A stretch of DNA of 64,000 nucleotides, taken from positions 62,001 to 126,000 of the forward strand of contig NZ_AWOR01000012.1 of NCBI RefSeq assembly GCF_000761245.1. The letters are read 5' to 3'. This document shows, in pieces, positions 1 to 11,225 of this stretch. Position 1 is the first letter of the stretch. Every line of letters starts with the position of its first letter. The position numbers and the translations under genes were made by a program. The notes under the pieces were generated by a model. It saw nothing but the letters and a program-made list of their open reading frames with translations. It did no database searches and had not been told where the DNA came from. The DNA comes from Comamonas testosteroni (GTDB taxonomy: Bacteria > Pseudomonadota > Gammaproteobacteria > Burkholderiales > Burkholderiaceae_C).

Positions 1-44
1 ATTGCGGAAAGCCCGCATGCCAGCCCCATGCCCCACTATGAAAA

Positions 45-105
45 CAAGAGCTTATAGCGCCTATCCATTCTCTATTTCAGCCAATAACAACATTGAAATC
101 ATTTA
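45..105. repeat. AT-rich intergenic repeat, copy 1
   Basis: AT-rich stretch next to the end of metC. It shares the pattern agcttata-cgcc-tat, then atttcag, then cattgaaat with 38477-38536, and more loosely with 62058-62127. All three copies are intergenic, so this is probably a dispersed non-coding element of the genus. I see no gene in 1-139. Confidence 0.5.
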
Positions 106-139
106 ATCATCAGCGTTAACAGCTCTTAAATTTATAGCA

Positions 140-1363
140 TCAACCAAAGGCCTTGAGCAACGCCTGGGCCAGATCGGCCTGCAGATCGCTCGCATCCTCG
201 AGGCCGATGGCAAAGCGCACCACGGTCCCAGCCTTGATATGGGGTGTGGCACGGCTGCGCATCTCGGGCAGCTCATAGGGCACGACCAGGCTCACGGGCC
301 CGCCCCAGCTATAGCCCAGCTTGAACAGGCGCAAGCTGTCGCAGAAGCGATCCACGGCCGCCTGGTCAAAGCGCTCGTCGATGACCACGCTGAACAGACC
401 GGCGGCCACGCCATCCTGGCCCTGCCCTTGTCCGCACAGCTGCTTCCAGTAGGCGTGGCCCGGGGCGTCAGGCAGCGCCGGGTGCAGCACCTGCGCCACG
501 GCGCCATGCGTGGCCAGCCACTGCGCCAGCTGGCGTGCCGAGCGATCCTGTGCGTGATAGCGCAGGCCAATGCTGGGCAGGCTGCGCAACACGGCTTCGG
601 CGTCGTTGCCGCTCACGCCCAAACCCAGGCGCATGTGCGCGAGCTTGATGCGCATATGCAGGGGCTGGTTGCGCGTGATGATGCTGCCCATCAGCACATC
701 GCCGCCGCCGCTGGGGTACTTGGTCAGTGCATGGGCCGTGACATCGACGCCCAGGCTGCCATCGCCCAGCAGGTCGAAGGGGCGAAAAGCCAGACCTGCG
801 CCCCAGGTGTTGTCCAGCACCATGGTCACGCCCCTGGCCCGGCACAGGCGCACCTGCTCGACGAGATTCGGGAACTCCATGGTTACCGAGCCCGGAGCCT
901 CCAGCCAGACCAGCTTGGTTGCTGGCGTGATCTTGGCCGCCAGGTCTTCGACGCTCATGGGGTCGTAGTACTGATGGCGAATGCCGAAATGGGCAAGTTC
1001 GCCCTCGGTCAGCGTCTTGTTGGGACCGTATACGTTATCGGGCACCAGCACCTCGTCACCCGTCCTGAGCAGCGCCAGCGACACCGTGGCAATCGCAGCC
1101 AGGCCGCTGGGCACCAGCAGGCATTGCAGACCGCCCTCCAGCGAGGCCAGACGCTCTTCCAGAGCGTAGGTCGTGGGCGTGCCATGCAGGCCGTAGGTGT
1201 AGCTGCTCTTGTCCAGCCAACGGCGTTCGCGCATGGCCTGCACGTTCTCGAAGTACACGGTCGAGGCCTTGTGCACGGCCGGCTGCGGGCCTTCGAAGTC
1301 CGTGGGTGGCTTGTAGGGATGGTGGATCAGATGGGTGGAAAGCTTGTGGTCGGCTTGGGTCAT
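140..1363 (-). CDS. metC: Cystathionine beta-lyase (PLP-dependent)
   Basis: Predicted cytoplasmic enzyme of methionine biosynthesis that splits cystathionine into homocysteine, pyruvate and ammonia with pyridoxal phosphate. The 407-residue length is normal for the Cys/Met-metabolism PLP fold. Visible hallmarks are the phosphate-binding segment YGLHGTPT near residue 57, the cofactor-ring aspartate in LDNTW (about 184) and the Schiff-base lysine in HALTKYPSGG (about 215). The ATG start is 27 bases below the terminator of the upstream BON lipoprotein gene, so it either has a very close promoter or depends on read-through. Related lyases (cystathionine gamma-synthase or gamma-lyase) share these motifs; the beta-lyase call rests on overall resemblance. 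Confidence 0.88.
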   Translation of the reverse strand: MTQADHKLSTHLIHHPYKPPTDFEGPQPAVHKASTVYFENVQAMRERRWLDKSSYTYGLHGTPTTYALEERLASLEGGLQCLLVPSGLAAIATVSLALLRTGDEVLVPDNVYGPNKTLTEGELAHFGIRHQYYDPMSVEDLAAKITPATKLVWLEAPGSVTMEFPNLVEQVRLCRARGVTMVLDNTWGAGLAFRPFDLLGDGSLGVDVTAHALTKYPSGGGDVLMGSIITRNQPLHMRIKLAHMRLGLGVSGNDAEAVLRSLPSIGLRYHAQDRSARQLAQWLATHGAVAQVLHPALPDAPGHAYWKQLCGQGQGQDGVAAGLFSVVIDERFDQAAVDRFCDSLRLFKLGYSWGGPVSLVVPYELPEMRSRATPHIKAGTVVRFAIGLEDASDLQADLAQALLKAFG

Positions 1364-1389
1364 GCCCTGATCTTAGTGCCATGCAGGCA

Positions 1390-1422
1390 CAAAAAAGCCA
1401 GAGGGCTTGCGCGCTCTGGCTT
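1390..1422 (-). terminator. Rho-independent terminator of the BON lipoprotein gene
   Basis: On the minus strand a stem GCCAGAG / CTCTGGC with a 10-base loop is followed by TTTTTT. It lies just below the stop codon at 1448 and directly in front of metC. Confidence 0.8.
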
Positions 1423-1447
1423 CGTACCGGGCGAGGGCTGAGGGCTA

Positions 1448-1957
1448 TCAGCCAGCCTTCACGGTCAGATTGTTGTTGACCGAGGTCACACCCTTGGCAG
1501 CCTTGGCAATCTCGCCGGCCTGGGTCTTGACGGCTTCGTTGGGCACGGTGCCGGTCAAGGTCACTGCGCCGCCCTTGGTGTCCACATTGATCTGCAGAGC
1601 GCTGATCTCCGGGGCCTTGATCAAATCGGTCTTGACGGCAGCGGTGATGCCAGCGTCATCGAGGGCAGCTCCCGCCTTGGCAGCGCCTTCCTCCATCTTG
1701 TTGCCAGCCTTTTCCATGGCGGCACCGGTAGCTTCACCAGCCTTGGCCAGTGCATCGGCAGCTGCATCGCCGGCCTTGGCCGTACCTTCTTCAATCTTGC
1801 TGCCAGCATTTTCCGCAGCCTTCTCGGTCTGGGAAATGGCGGAATCGAGCTTCTGGCCTGCGGTCTTGTTGTCGTCGGACTTGCCGCAGGCAGCCAAGCC
1901 AAAGGCCAAGGCGGTAATGGCCAGAACTTGAGCGGAACGCTTGAACATAGTGGTCAT
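1448..1957 (-). CDS. BON-domain lipoprotein
   Basis: Exported lipoprotein of about 169 residues. The N-terminus has a hydrophobic signal ending in lipobox LAAC (Cys24). An Ala/Glu/Lys-rich helical segment with repeating KAG and EEG units follows (about 35-100), then a C-terminal BON domain (about 105-169), a fold linked to binding phospholipid or envelope surfaces in OsmY-like proteins. The frame stays open far upstream, but MTTMFKR at 1957 gives the lipoprotein signal and has GGGAGA eight bases before it, so the long upstream extension is rejected. Probably an envelope-stress protein; its exact role is unknown. Confidence 0.85.
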   Translation of the reverse strand: MTTMFKRSAQVLAITALAFGLAACGKSDDNKTAGQKLDSAISQTEKAAENAGSKIEEGTAKAGDAAADALAKAGEATGAAMEKAGNKMEEGAAKAGAALDDAGITAAVKTDLIKAPEISALQINVDTKGGAVTLTGTVPNEAVKTQAGEIAKAAKGVTSVNNNLTVKAG

Positions 1958-2133
1958 ATCGATTTCTCCCTTAATGCTTGCAAAAACATGACGGTCAACT
2001 GTAACGAACCACCATTTTGGCTCGGATACGAACTTTTCCCGCATCCATGTAGGACAAATTTGTCCGAATTTGTGACATTTGATTAATAAGCGTTCTCTTC
2101 TGTAATTTACAGAAACGACCTGCAAGCTTGCAC

Positions 2134-3399
2134 TCAGTCCGCAGCCTCCCGCATGCGCGGATGGCGCGCGAATGCCAGTCCCAACAGGGTAGCCAACAGC
2201 ATGACGAAACCGGCAAACAGGCTCACGGCCAGCGTGATGCTCCAGCGGTCGGCAATCCAGCCCACGGCCAACATGGGCAGCATGGAGCCGAGCAGACCGA
2301 TGGTCTGATAGGTGGACAGCAGGCCGGCCCGGTTGTCGGGCCTGGCAAGACGGCCCACCATGGTCATGCCAGCCAACATGCTCATGCCATGCCCCAGTGC
2401 CGTCAAGCCCACGCCCAAGATGAACAGCAGCGTCGAGCGCGTCTGCAGATTCAGCAACAGCATGCCGTTGCTCAGCACCAGCAGCGCCATGCCGACAAAA
2501 CCGCAGCGGTGCAGCGGCAGGCTGGCAGCCACCAGCTGAATGCCCGCAGAGACGAGCAAAATCACCGCAATGGCCGTACCGCTGACCACAGGACCGCTCC
2601 AGGGAATCATCTGCTGCAGAAACAGCGGCGCCATGGAGGCATACAGCCCGAATATGCCGAACGCCACGAACGGATAGCCGCAGGTCAGTGCAAAAGCCAG
2701 GAAATCCTCGCGCACAGGTAAGGTCAGCCGCGGCAGGCAGTCCCGCCAGTGCAGTCGTCCGGGGGCCTGTCCCAGTTGGCCCGCATCCCGCTGCACCGAC
2801 TCCGGCAGCCTGAGCGTGACAACGCCCGCCACACCGATGCAGCCCAGCACCAGCGGCACCAGATAGGCCGTCGTCAAGGGCTGAGGCAGCCACTGCCCCG
2901 CCATGCCACCGATCAAGGGCCCCAGACCAAAGCCCAGCACATTGAGGAAGCTAGCCACCATGGCCACACGCTGAGGCTGCAGACCTGTACCTCCGCTGGC
3001 AGCCAGCAGTGTCAGCCCCGTGGTGGCGCTGATGGTGATGAGGCTTGATGACACCCCCACCATGAAGCGCCCGACGATCAGACTGGGCAGATTCCAGGCC
3101 AGCATGGAGATCAGGGTGCCCGCCAGCGTCAGACACAGGAAACACAGCATCACGCGCTGAAAGCCGATGCGGTCAGGCAGACGCCCCAGAAACAGCAGGG
3201 CGCACAGCCCGCCGCACATATAGAGCACATAGATCAGCGAGATGTCGCTGGGTCGCAACTGCCAGGCTTGCTGGTAGAGCGCATAAAGCGGGCTGATCAG
3301 CGCCGCCCCCAGCACTCCCACTACCAGGCCGAAGCCCACCCACCAGACTGCGGCCTGCGCCGTTGCGACTTCTGCCTGCCATGTATTGCCTTGCGACAT
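2134..3399 (-). CDS. Major facilitator superfamily transporter
   Basis: Inner-membrane secondary transporter of 421 residues with about twelve hydrophobic segments. The cytoplasmic loop motif between helices 2 and 3 reads FLGRLPDRIGF, close to the MFS signature G-x3-D-R-x-G. Start chosen at MSQGNTW (3399), preceded by AAGAGG at good spacing; the open frame runs 69 residues further upstream but that stretch is not hydrophobic and lies in the intergenic region. The substrate cannot be told from sequence; drug or metabolite efflux is a guess. It diverges from the patatin gene, with about 275 bases between the two starts. Confidence 0.85.
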   Translation of the reverse strand: MSQGNTWQAEVATAQAAVWWVGFGLVVGVLGAALISPLYALYQQAWQLRPSDISLIYVLYMCGGLCALLFLGRLPDRIGFQRVMLCFLCLTLAGTLISMLAWNLPSLIVGRFMVGVSSSLITISATTGLTLLAASGGTGLQPQRVAMVASFLNVLGFGLGPLIGGMAGQWLPQPLTTAYLVPLVLGCIGVAGVVTLRLPESVQRDAGQLGQAPGRLHWRDCLPRLTLPVREDFLAFALTCGYPFVAFGIFGLYASMAPLFLQQMIPWSGPVVSGTAIAVILLVSAGIQLVAASLPLHRCGFVGMALLVLSNGMLLLNLQTRSTLLFILGVGLTALGHGMSMLAGMTMVGRLARPDNRAGLLSTYQTIGLLGSMLPMLAVGWIADRWSITLAVSLFAGFVMLLATLLGLAFARHPRMREAAD

Positions 3400-3676
3400 T
3401 TGCTGCCTCTTGATCGGGCCGGGCCTGCGACAGGGACAGAGCGCGGACAGGCGTTCGTCCTGTCGCGACGCCAGCGCGTGCCAGCCACTTGCTTGTGATG
3501 AGTGCATTGTCTGCACCGCCGCATCGGCACGCATAGGCCAAACAAAGGATACATGCCCCAAACTATTTGCTATCAAGCACAGGAAGCTATGCTTTTTGAC
3601 GATCAAAACCAGTACATCAACGACTCAAACACCCATCGCTATACTTTGCGCCCTAATGACAGCAGGATTTCCCGGC

Positions 3677-4708
3677 ATGCGCCTGAACGTTTTTTTGCGC
3701 CCCTTGGTCTGTTTGAGTCTGCTTGGCCTTGCCGCCTGCGGCAGCAATCCCCCCAGCCCTGCAGCGACACCCGAGCCGCCCACCGCGACTACATCAGCCC
3801 CCCCGATCAAGATCGGCCTGGCGCTGGGAGGCGGTGCTGCCAAGGGCTTTGCCCATATCGGCGTCATCAAGATGCTCGAGGCCAATGGCCTCACGCCCTC
3901 GTTCGTGGCCGGCACCAGCGCCGGCAGCGTGGTGGGTGCGCTCTATGCAAGCGGCATGAACGCCTTCGAGCTGCAGGAAAAAGCCGTGGCGCTGGACGAA
4001 GCCAAGATTCGCGACCTGCAGCTGTCCGCTGGCGGTCTGGTGCTGGGCCAGAAGCTCGAAGACTATGTGAATGAACAAGTCCACCGCAAACCGCTGGAGC
4101 AGATGGCCAAGCCCTTTGTCGCCATCTCCACGCGCCTGGAAGACGGCGAACGCACGGTGTTTGCACGTGGCAATGTGGGCCAGGCCGTGCGAGCCTCCAG
4201 CAGCGTGCCGGGCGTGTTCCAGCCCGTCACCATCGGCAAGTACCACTATGTGGACGGCGGCATTGTCAGCCCCGTGCCCGTGGATGCCGTGCGCAACCTG
4301 GGGGCCGACATCGTGATCGCCGTGGACATCTCCAACAAGGCCAGCGGCAAGACCCCGGCCAATATGCTGGGCGCGCTCAACCAGTCGATTGCCATCATGG
4401 GCCAGAAACTGGGCCAGGCCGAGCTGGCACGCGCCGACATCATCATCCGCCCCAAGGTGCTGGACATCGGCCCGGCCGACTTCGCACAGCGCAGCCATGC
4501 GATTGTGGAAGGCGAGAAGGCTGCCACGGCGCTGATGCCGCAGATTCGCGAACGCATCGCCCAGCTGCGCGCCGAACGCGCCAAGGCCACCCAGGTGGCG
4601 CAGCAAAAAGCCGCCGAAGCCAGCTATCAGGACTGCCTGAAGCAGCGCTCCAGCCTTCAAAAGCTCTCCGGCATGGTGGGCATGAGCGGCAACTGCGAAA
4701 AGCCCTGA
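3677..4708 (+). CDS. Patatin-like phospholipase lipoprotein
   Basis: Predicted serine acyl hydrolase anchored in the envelope as a lipoprotein, 343 residues. The signal ends in lipobox LAAC (Cys21), followed by a Pro/Thr-rich linker. The patatin domain starts near residue 45: oxyanion loop GGGAAKG (51-57), nucleophile elbow GTSAGS (Ser81) and the dyad aspartate in VDGG (Asp193). This matches the bacterial RssA/YlbK-like group. ATG 3677 is preceded by AGGA at nine bases and gives the clean lipoprotein signal; an in-frame ATG at 3656 is the alternative. Substrate unknown. Confidence 0.87.
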   Translation: MRLNVFLRPLVCLSLLGLAACGSNPPSPAATPEPPTATTSAPPIKIGLALGGGAAKGFAHIGVIKMLEANGLTPSFVAGTSAGSVVGALYASGMNAFELQEKAVALDEAKIRDLQLSAGGLVLGQKLEDYVNEQVHRKPLEQMAKPFVAISTRLEDGERTVFARGNVGQAVRASSSVPGVFQPVTIGKYHYVDGGIVSPVPVDAVRNLGADIVIAVDISNKASGKTPANMLGALNQSIAIMGQKLGQAELARADIIIRPKVLDIGPADFAQRSHAIVEGEKAATALMPQIRERIAQLRAERAKATQVAQQKAAEASYQDCLKQRSSLQKLSGMVGMSGNCEKP

Positions 4709-4722
4709 GCTGAACCTGCCCC

Positions 4723-4756
4723 AACAAAAAGGCCCGCTGATGCGGGCCTTTTTGTT
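4723..4756. terminator. Bidirectional rho-independent terminator
   Basis: Perfect 15-bp stem (aacaaaaaggcccgc / gcgggcctttttgtt) with a 4-base loop. It has A- and T-runs on both sides and sits between the convergent patatin and acyl-CoA dehydrogenase genes, so it can end both transcripts. Confidence 0.9.
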
Positions 4757-4768
4757 GCGCGGTGGGGC

Positions 4769-6628
4769 TCAGAACGCCTCTTCCTCCATCCCTGCACAGG
4801 TCATGTCGCGCGCCTTGACCACCTGTAGCCAGGCGCCGATGCGCGGCAGCTCGTAATGGAAGAAGTAGCGCTGCGCGGCCATGCTGCCGCGATGAGCCGC
4901 AATTGCCAGATCCTTGTCCATGGCCAGCACGGCCAGCGCCACATCCAGCCAGATCCAGGCCAGCACCAGATGACCGAAGGCCTGCATATAGGGCACGGCA
5001 TTGGCCAGTGCCTCCTGCGGATTGCCCGTGGCCCAGGCCGCCTTGGTGGTTGATCCAACATCGGCCAGCGCACGCGCCAGCTGGTTGGCATAGGTGCCCA
5101 GCTTCTCATGCTGCATGGCTCTCTGGATGGTCACGTTGATGCGGGCCGCCAGCAGCTGCAGGCCCTTGCCGCCGTCCATGACGACCTTGCGGCCCAGCAG
5201 GTCCATGGCCTGAATGCCATGTGTGCCCTCGTGAATCATGTTCAGGCGGTTGTCGCGCCAGTACTGCTCGACCGCGAAGTCGCGCGTATAGCCATAGCCA
5301 CCATGGATCTGGATGGCCAGCGAATTGGCCTCCAGACAGAACTCGCTGGGCCAGCTCTTGGCCACCGGCGTCAGCACCTCCAGCAGCAGCCTGGCTTCTG
5401 CCGCCTCCTGGCTCTGGCCGGTGTACTGCTCGTCCACCAATCTGGCGCACAGCAGGTTCAGGGCCAGCGCACCTTCGCAATAGGCCTTCTGCGCCAGCAG
5501 CATGCGCTTGACGTCGGCATGCTCGATGATGCGCGACTGCGGCCGGCTCGCATCCTTGCCGCCCTCGCCTATGGGCCTGCCCTGTGGGCGGCTTTGCGCA
5601 TATTCGAGGCTGGCGTGATAGCCCGCCATGCCCAGCATGGAGGCCGCCATGCCGATGGAGATACGCGCCTCATTCATCATGTGGAACATGCATTTGAGGC
5701 CCTCGCCGGGCTTGCCGACCAGATAGCCTATGGCGCCCGCACCGCGGCCGTCCAGGCCCCCGCCATGCTGGCCGCGCACCGGGTATTTGCCTTCGCCGAA
5801 ATTGAGCAAGGTATTGGTCGTTCCGCGCCAGCCCAGCTTGTGGTTGAGGCCCGCCAGGGCCACGTCGTTGCGCTCTCCGGTCAGCCGCCCCTCGGCATCG
5901 ACCAGCTTCTTGGGCACGATGAACAGAGAAATGCCCTTCACGCCGGCAATCGTCTTGCCATCGGCGCCCGGAATCTTGGCCAGTACCAGATGCACGATGT
6001 TCTCGGTCATCTCGTGGTCGCCCGAGCTGATCCACATCTTGTTGCCCTTGAGCCGATAGCGCGGCCCCAGCGCGTCGCTCTCGTACTCGAGGCCATCGGG
6101 CTCGGCGCGCGTAGCGATGTCCGACAGCGACGAGCCCGCCTGCGGCTCCGACAAGGCCATGGTGCCGGCCCAGCGGCCATTGAACTCATTGGCGGCAAAG
6201 ACTTTTTTCTGCCGCTCGGTGCCATGGGCCATGATGGCGTTGGCATTGCCCGAGGTCAGCATGTTCGAGCCAATGCTGATCGAGGCCGCTGCGAAAAAGC
6301 AGTTGGCCGCCGCCTCCACGGTATAGGGCAGCTGCATGCCGCCCATCTCGTAATCCTGGGCCGCGCTGAGCATGCCCGATTCGGCATAGGCCTCGCGGGC
6401 TTCGTAGGTGCATTGGGGCAGGATGACTTTTTCGCCATCGAACTGCGGCTCCTGCAGATCCACCGTGCGGTTGAAGGGCGCGTATTTCTCGCGCGCAATG
6501 CGCTCGCAGGTGTCCATCACCGCATCGAAAGTGTCGCGCGAATGATCGGCAAAGCGGGGACGGCTGGTCAGCCCTTCGGCCTGCAGCCAGTCGTAGAGCA
6601 GAAAGTCAATGGTGGAACGCAGGCGCAT
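4769..6628 (-). CDS. Acyl-CoA dehydrogenase (large, C-terminal extension)
   Basis: FAD-dependent acyl-CoA dehydrogenase, first step of beta-oxidation, 619 residues. This is the long type with an extra C-terminal helical domain after the core, as in DmdC and the about 600-residue FadE5-like enzymes. Domain order is N-terminal helical domain, middle beta domain with MALSEPQAGSS and KMWISSGDHE, then the C-terminal helical domain with QIHGGYGYTRDF. The segment MIHEGTHGIQ carries the likely catalytic glutamate. The gene follows the FadJ- and FadA-like genes on the same strand, but a terminator at 6791-6839 separates it from the thiolase, so it probably has its own promoter. Chain-length preference is unknown. 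Confidence 0.88.
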   Translation of the reverse strand: MRLRSTIDFLLYDWLQAEGLTSRPRFADHSRDTFDAVMDTCERIAREKYAPFNRTVDLQEPQFDGEKVILPQCTYEAREAYAESGMLSAAQDYEMGGMQLPYTVEAAANCFFAAASISIGSNMLTSGNANAIMAHGTERQKKVFAANEFNGRWAGTMALSEPQAGSSLSDIATRAEPDGLEYESDALGPRYRLKGNKMWISSGDHEMTENIVHLVLAKIPGADGKTIAGVKGISLFIVPKKLVDAEGRLTGERNDVALAGLNHKLGWRGTTNTLLNFGEGKYPVRGQHGGGLDGRGAGAIGYLVGKPGEGLKCMFHMMNEARISIGMAASMLGMAGYHASLEYAQSRPQGRPIGEGGKDASRPQSRIIEHADVKRMLLAQKAYCEGALALNLLCARLVDEQYTGQSQEAAEARLLLEVLTPVAKSWPSEFCLEANSLAIQIHGGYGYTRDFAVEQYWRDNRLNMIHEGTHGIQAMDLLGRKVVMDGGKGLQLLAARINVTIQRAMQHEKLGTYANQLARALADVGSTTKAAWATGNPQEALANAVPYMQAFGHLVLAWIWLDVALAVLAMDKDLAIAAHRGSMAAQRYFFHYELPRIGAWLQVVKARDMTCAGMEEEAF

Positions 6629-6790
6629 AGATTACCCATAGAAACAGACTCAATCGCTTACTGGCAAAGCGAAAGAAGCTATCAATTTATATTAGGGCTT
6701 ACGCAAGCAAGAATGCAGCAATGGCCTGCTTCCTGAGGCAGTCGTCTTGCCTGAACCTGTTTTGCGTAAGCCGTGCACATATCCAAAGAA

Positions 6791-6839
6791 GAAAAAAGCC
6801 GCCTCCAGCCCCAACCCCAAGGTGGCCAGAAGACGGCTT
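6791..6839 (-). terminator. Rho-independent terminator after the thiolase gene
   Basis: On the minus strand AAGCCGTCTTC pairs with GGAGGCGGCTT (11 bp with G-T wobbles, loop about 22 bases) and is followed by a T-run. It lies 15 bases below the thiolase stop codon. Confidence 0.75.
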
Positions 6840-6853
6840 GACCCAAGTCCTGC

Positions 6854-8029
6854 TTACAGGACTTCAAACACGCCTGCCGCGCCCATGCCGCCGCCGATGC
6901 ACATGGTCACGCAGACACGCTTGGCGCCACGGCGCTTGCCCTCGATCAGTGCATGACCCGTCAGGCGCTGACCCGAGACGCCATAGGGGTGACCCATGGC
7001 AATCGCGCCGCCGTTGACGTTGAGCCTGTCGGCCGGAATGCCCAGCTTGTCGCGGCAGTAGATGACCTGCACGGCAAAGGCTTCGTTGAGCTCCCACAGG
7101 TCGATATCGTTGATCGACAGACCCAGCTTCTTGAGCACCTTGGGAATGGCATAGATGGGGCCGATACCCATTTCGTCAGGCTCGCAACCGGCCACGGCAA
7201 AGCCCAGGAAGCGACCCAGGGGCTTGAGGCCCTTGCGCGAGGCGTATTCCTCGCTGACCACGGCGCAGGCACCGGCCCCGTCAGAGAACTGGCTCGCATT
7301 GCCGGCGGTAATCACCCCGCCGGGCAGCGCGCTGCGCAGACCGCTGATGCCTTCCTTGGTCGTGCCCTCGCGAATGCCCTCATCCTTGCTCACGATCACC
7401 TCCTTGGTGACCATGCCGCGCACCTTGTCCACCACACCCATGACGGTCTTCATGGGAGCGATCTCGGCTTCGAACAGGCCGGCAGCCTGTGCCGCAGCGG
7501 CTTTTTGCTGGCTGGAGGCACCGTACTCATCCTGGGCATCGCGGCTGATGTTGTAGCGCTTGGCCACCTGCTCGGCAGTCTGCAGCATGCTCCAGTAGAT
7601 CTCGGGCTTCATGGCTGTCAGCTCGGGATCGAAGGCCATGTGCGGGTTCAGATGGGGCTGCACGCAGGAGATGCTCTCCAGACCGCCGGCCACCAGCACA
7701 TCGTTCTCGCCCGCGATGATGCGCTGGGCAGCCAGCGCAATCGCCTGCAGGCCCGAGGAGCAGAAGCGGTTGATGGTCAGACCCGATGTCGTGACCGGCA
7801 AACCTGCACGCATGGCAATCAGACGGGCGACGTTGCCGCCGGTCGTGCCTTCGGGCAGGGACATGCCCATGATCACGTCCTCGACCTCGGCGCCCTCAAT
7901 GCCTGCGCGCTCCACAGCCGCCTTGACGGCGTGGGCACCCAGGGTGGGGCCATAAGTCATGTTGAAAGCGCCCTTCCAGCTCTTGGCCAGCGGAGTGCGC
8001 GCGGTAGAAACAATCACTGCGGATGTCAT
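6854..8029 (-). CDS. fadA: Acetyl-CoA acyltransferase (thiolase)
   Basis: Thiolase-fold enzyme of 391 residues that cleaves 3-ketoacyl-CoA with CoA, the last step of a beta-oxidation round. The nucleophilic cysteine is in NRFCSSG (Cys90), the catalytic histidine in GHPYGVSG (about 347) and the second acid/base cysteine in [11 protein letters not shown] (about 377). Directly upstream on the same strand is the FadJ-like bifunctional enzyme, so the pair supplies the hydratase, dehydrogenase and thiolase steps. An acetoacetyl-CoA thiolase role cannot be excluded, so the fadA symbol is by role. Confidence 0.85.
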   Translation of the reverse strand: MTSAVIVSTARTPLAKSWKGAFNMTYGPTLGAHAVKAAVERAGIEGAEVEDVIMGMSLPEGTTGGNVARLIAMRAGLPVTTSGLTINRFCSSGLQAIALAAQRIIAGENDVLVAGGLESISCVQPHLNPHMAFDPELTAMKPEIYWSMLQTAEQVAKRYNISRDAQDEYGASSQQKAAAAQAAGLFEAEIAPMKTVMGVVDKVRGMVTKEVIVSKDEGIREGTTKEGISGLRSALPGGVITAGNASQFSDGAGACAVVSEEYASRKGLKPLGRFLGFAVAGCEPDEMGIGPIYAIPKVLKKLGLSINDIDLWELNEAFAVQVIYCRDKLGIPADRLNVNGGAIAMGHPYGVSGQRLTGHALIEGKRRGAKRVCVTMCIGGGMGAAGVFEVL

Positions 8030-8072
8030 GTTCTGTCCTTTGATTCTGGGTGTTTCGTGGCAGATCGCCGTT

Positions 8073-8178
8073 CACACAGGCCAGCAAATCGAAGATTTGC
8101 GTTGGAGACGAGGTGCGAAGCCGCAGGCAGTACGAGCCGTACGACAAGGCTTCGCAACGACGTCTCAAGGTCTGTGTG
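8073..8178. repeat. Nested palindromic (cruciform/REP-like) element between fadJ and fadA
   Basis: A 106-base intergenic element built from nested inverted repeats. The outer arms are cacacag (8073-8079) and ctgtgtg (8172-8178). Next is a hairpin gcaaatc-gaa-gatttgc (8084-8100). Then arms gagacg (8105-8110) / cgtctc (8161-8166), arms gcgaagcc (8115-8122) / ggcttcgc (8148-8155), and an innermost gtacg-agc-cgtac (8130-8142). This resembles REP/BIME-type elements and may modulate fadJ-fadA mRNA. No second copy is seen in this window. Confidence 0.7.
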
Positions 8179-8186
8179 CGCGGCGC

Positions 8187-10286
<2,100 letters not shown>

Positions 10287-10410
10287 GCTGTTGTCCCCTG
10301 TTCAATAAATAGAAAAGAACGGTCGTGCGTTTTTTATTTTCCGAGTTTTGCTGCGTTGCGCAACTGATGCTTGTCCTGAGCGAGACAGCTCACAGAATAA
10401 GCACACCTCA

Positions 10411-10520
10411 AGTCAGAGACATCAAGCAAGGGCCTGGGCGGCCCCACCGCCCCGCAGCAAGGATGTCGTCCCCCTCCCTCAAAGTGAGAGAGGGGGAAGC
10501 GGCAAAGCCGCTCAAGGGGT
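10411..10520 (-). repeat. Dispersed GC-rich repeat, copy A
   Basis: Read on the minus strand this shows a gcggctttgccgc hairpin, then a run of C paired with a run of G, then gacgacat, ctgcggggcgg, and cttgcttgatgtct. The same ordered blocks occur on the plus strand at 32719-32812 and 35686-35784. It occupies most of the gap between livF and fadJ. Confidence 0.65.
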
Positions 10521-10528
10521 GTGTCAGC

Positions 10529-11224
10529 TCAAACCTCCAGCCACTCCTTGCGCACCTTTTCGTTCGCCCTGAGGGTCTCGGGAGTGCCGTCAAACACGAT
10601 ATGTCCATGACCCATGACCAGCGCCCGATCCGAGATATTCATGGCAATGGTCAGCTTTTGCTCGATCAGCAGCACGGACACGCCGCGATCCTTGATCTTC
10701 TTGAGGTATTCGCCCACCAGCTCCACGATCTTGGGTGCCAGCCCTTCCGTGGGTTCGTCGATGATGATGAGATCCGGGTCGCCCATCAGCGTGCGGCAGA
10801 GCGTGAGCATCTGCTGCTCGCCGCCCGACATCACGCCGGCCTCGGTGTGCTGACGCTCCTTGAGGCGCGGAAACATGGCATACATGTCGTCAAAGCCCCA
10901 GCGGCTGCTTTTGCCCTTGCCTTTCTGGCCCAGCATCAGGTTCTGATGCACGGTCAGGTTGGGGAACACATCGCGGCTTTCGGGCACATAGCCGATACCC
11001 AGATGGGCCACCTCATAGGCTTTTTTGCCATTCAGGTTCTTGCCTTTCCAGTCCAGTGCTCCCTCCCAGTGCACCAGTCCCATGATGGCCTTGGCCGTGG
11101 TGGAACGGCCCGAGCCGTTGCGCCCCAGCAAGGCCACGATCTCGCCCGCATGGACCTCGAAGTCCACACCATGCAGCACATGGCTTTTGCCGTAGTAGGC
11201 ATGCAAATCGTTGATCTTCAGCAT
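10529..11224 (-). CDS. livF: Branched-chain amino acid ABC transporter, ATP-binding protein LivF
   Basis: Cytoplasmic ATPase subunit, 231 residues, of a HAAT-family ABC importer. Visible are the ABC signature MSGGEQQM and Walker B LIIIDEP followed by TEGLAP, typical of LivF. Walker A reads GRNGSGRST (34-42): Arg40 stands where the nearly universal P-loop lysine is expected. ATG 11224 is chosen because the protein then begins MLKINDLHAYYG; the longer upstream frame overlaps livG. The livG stop is one base away, so the two are translationally close. The substrate could be branched-chain amino acids, amides, urea or aromatic acids; HAAT subunits do not reveal it. Confidence 0.88.
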   Translation of the reverse strand: MLKINDLHAYYGKSHVLHGVDFEVHAGEIVALLGRNGSGRSTTAKAIMGLVHWEGALDWKGKNLNGKKAYEVAHLGIGYVPESRDVFPNLTVHQNLMLGQKGKGKSSRWGFDDMYAMFPRLKERQHTEAGVMSGGEQQMLTLCRTLMGDPDLIIIDEPTEGLAPKIVELVGEYLKKIKDRGVSVLLIEQKLTIAMNISDRALVMGHGHIVFDGTPETLRANEKVRKEWLEV

Positions 11225-11225
11225 C

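Noticed and set aside
1958..2893. Extension of the BON lipoprotein frame upstream
   Set aside because: It overlaps the MFS gene in another frame, and the start at 1957 has both a ribosome site and a lipoprotein signal.
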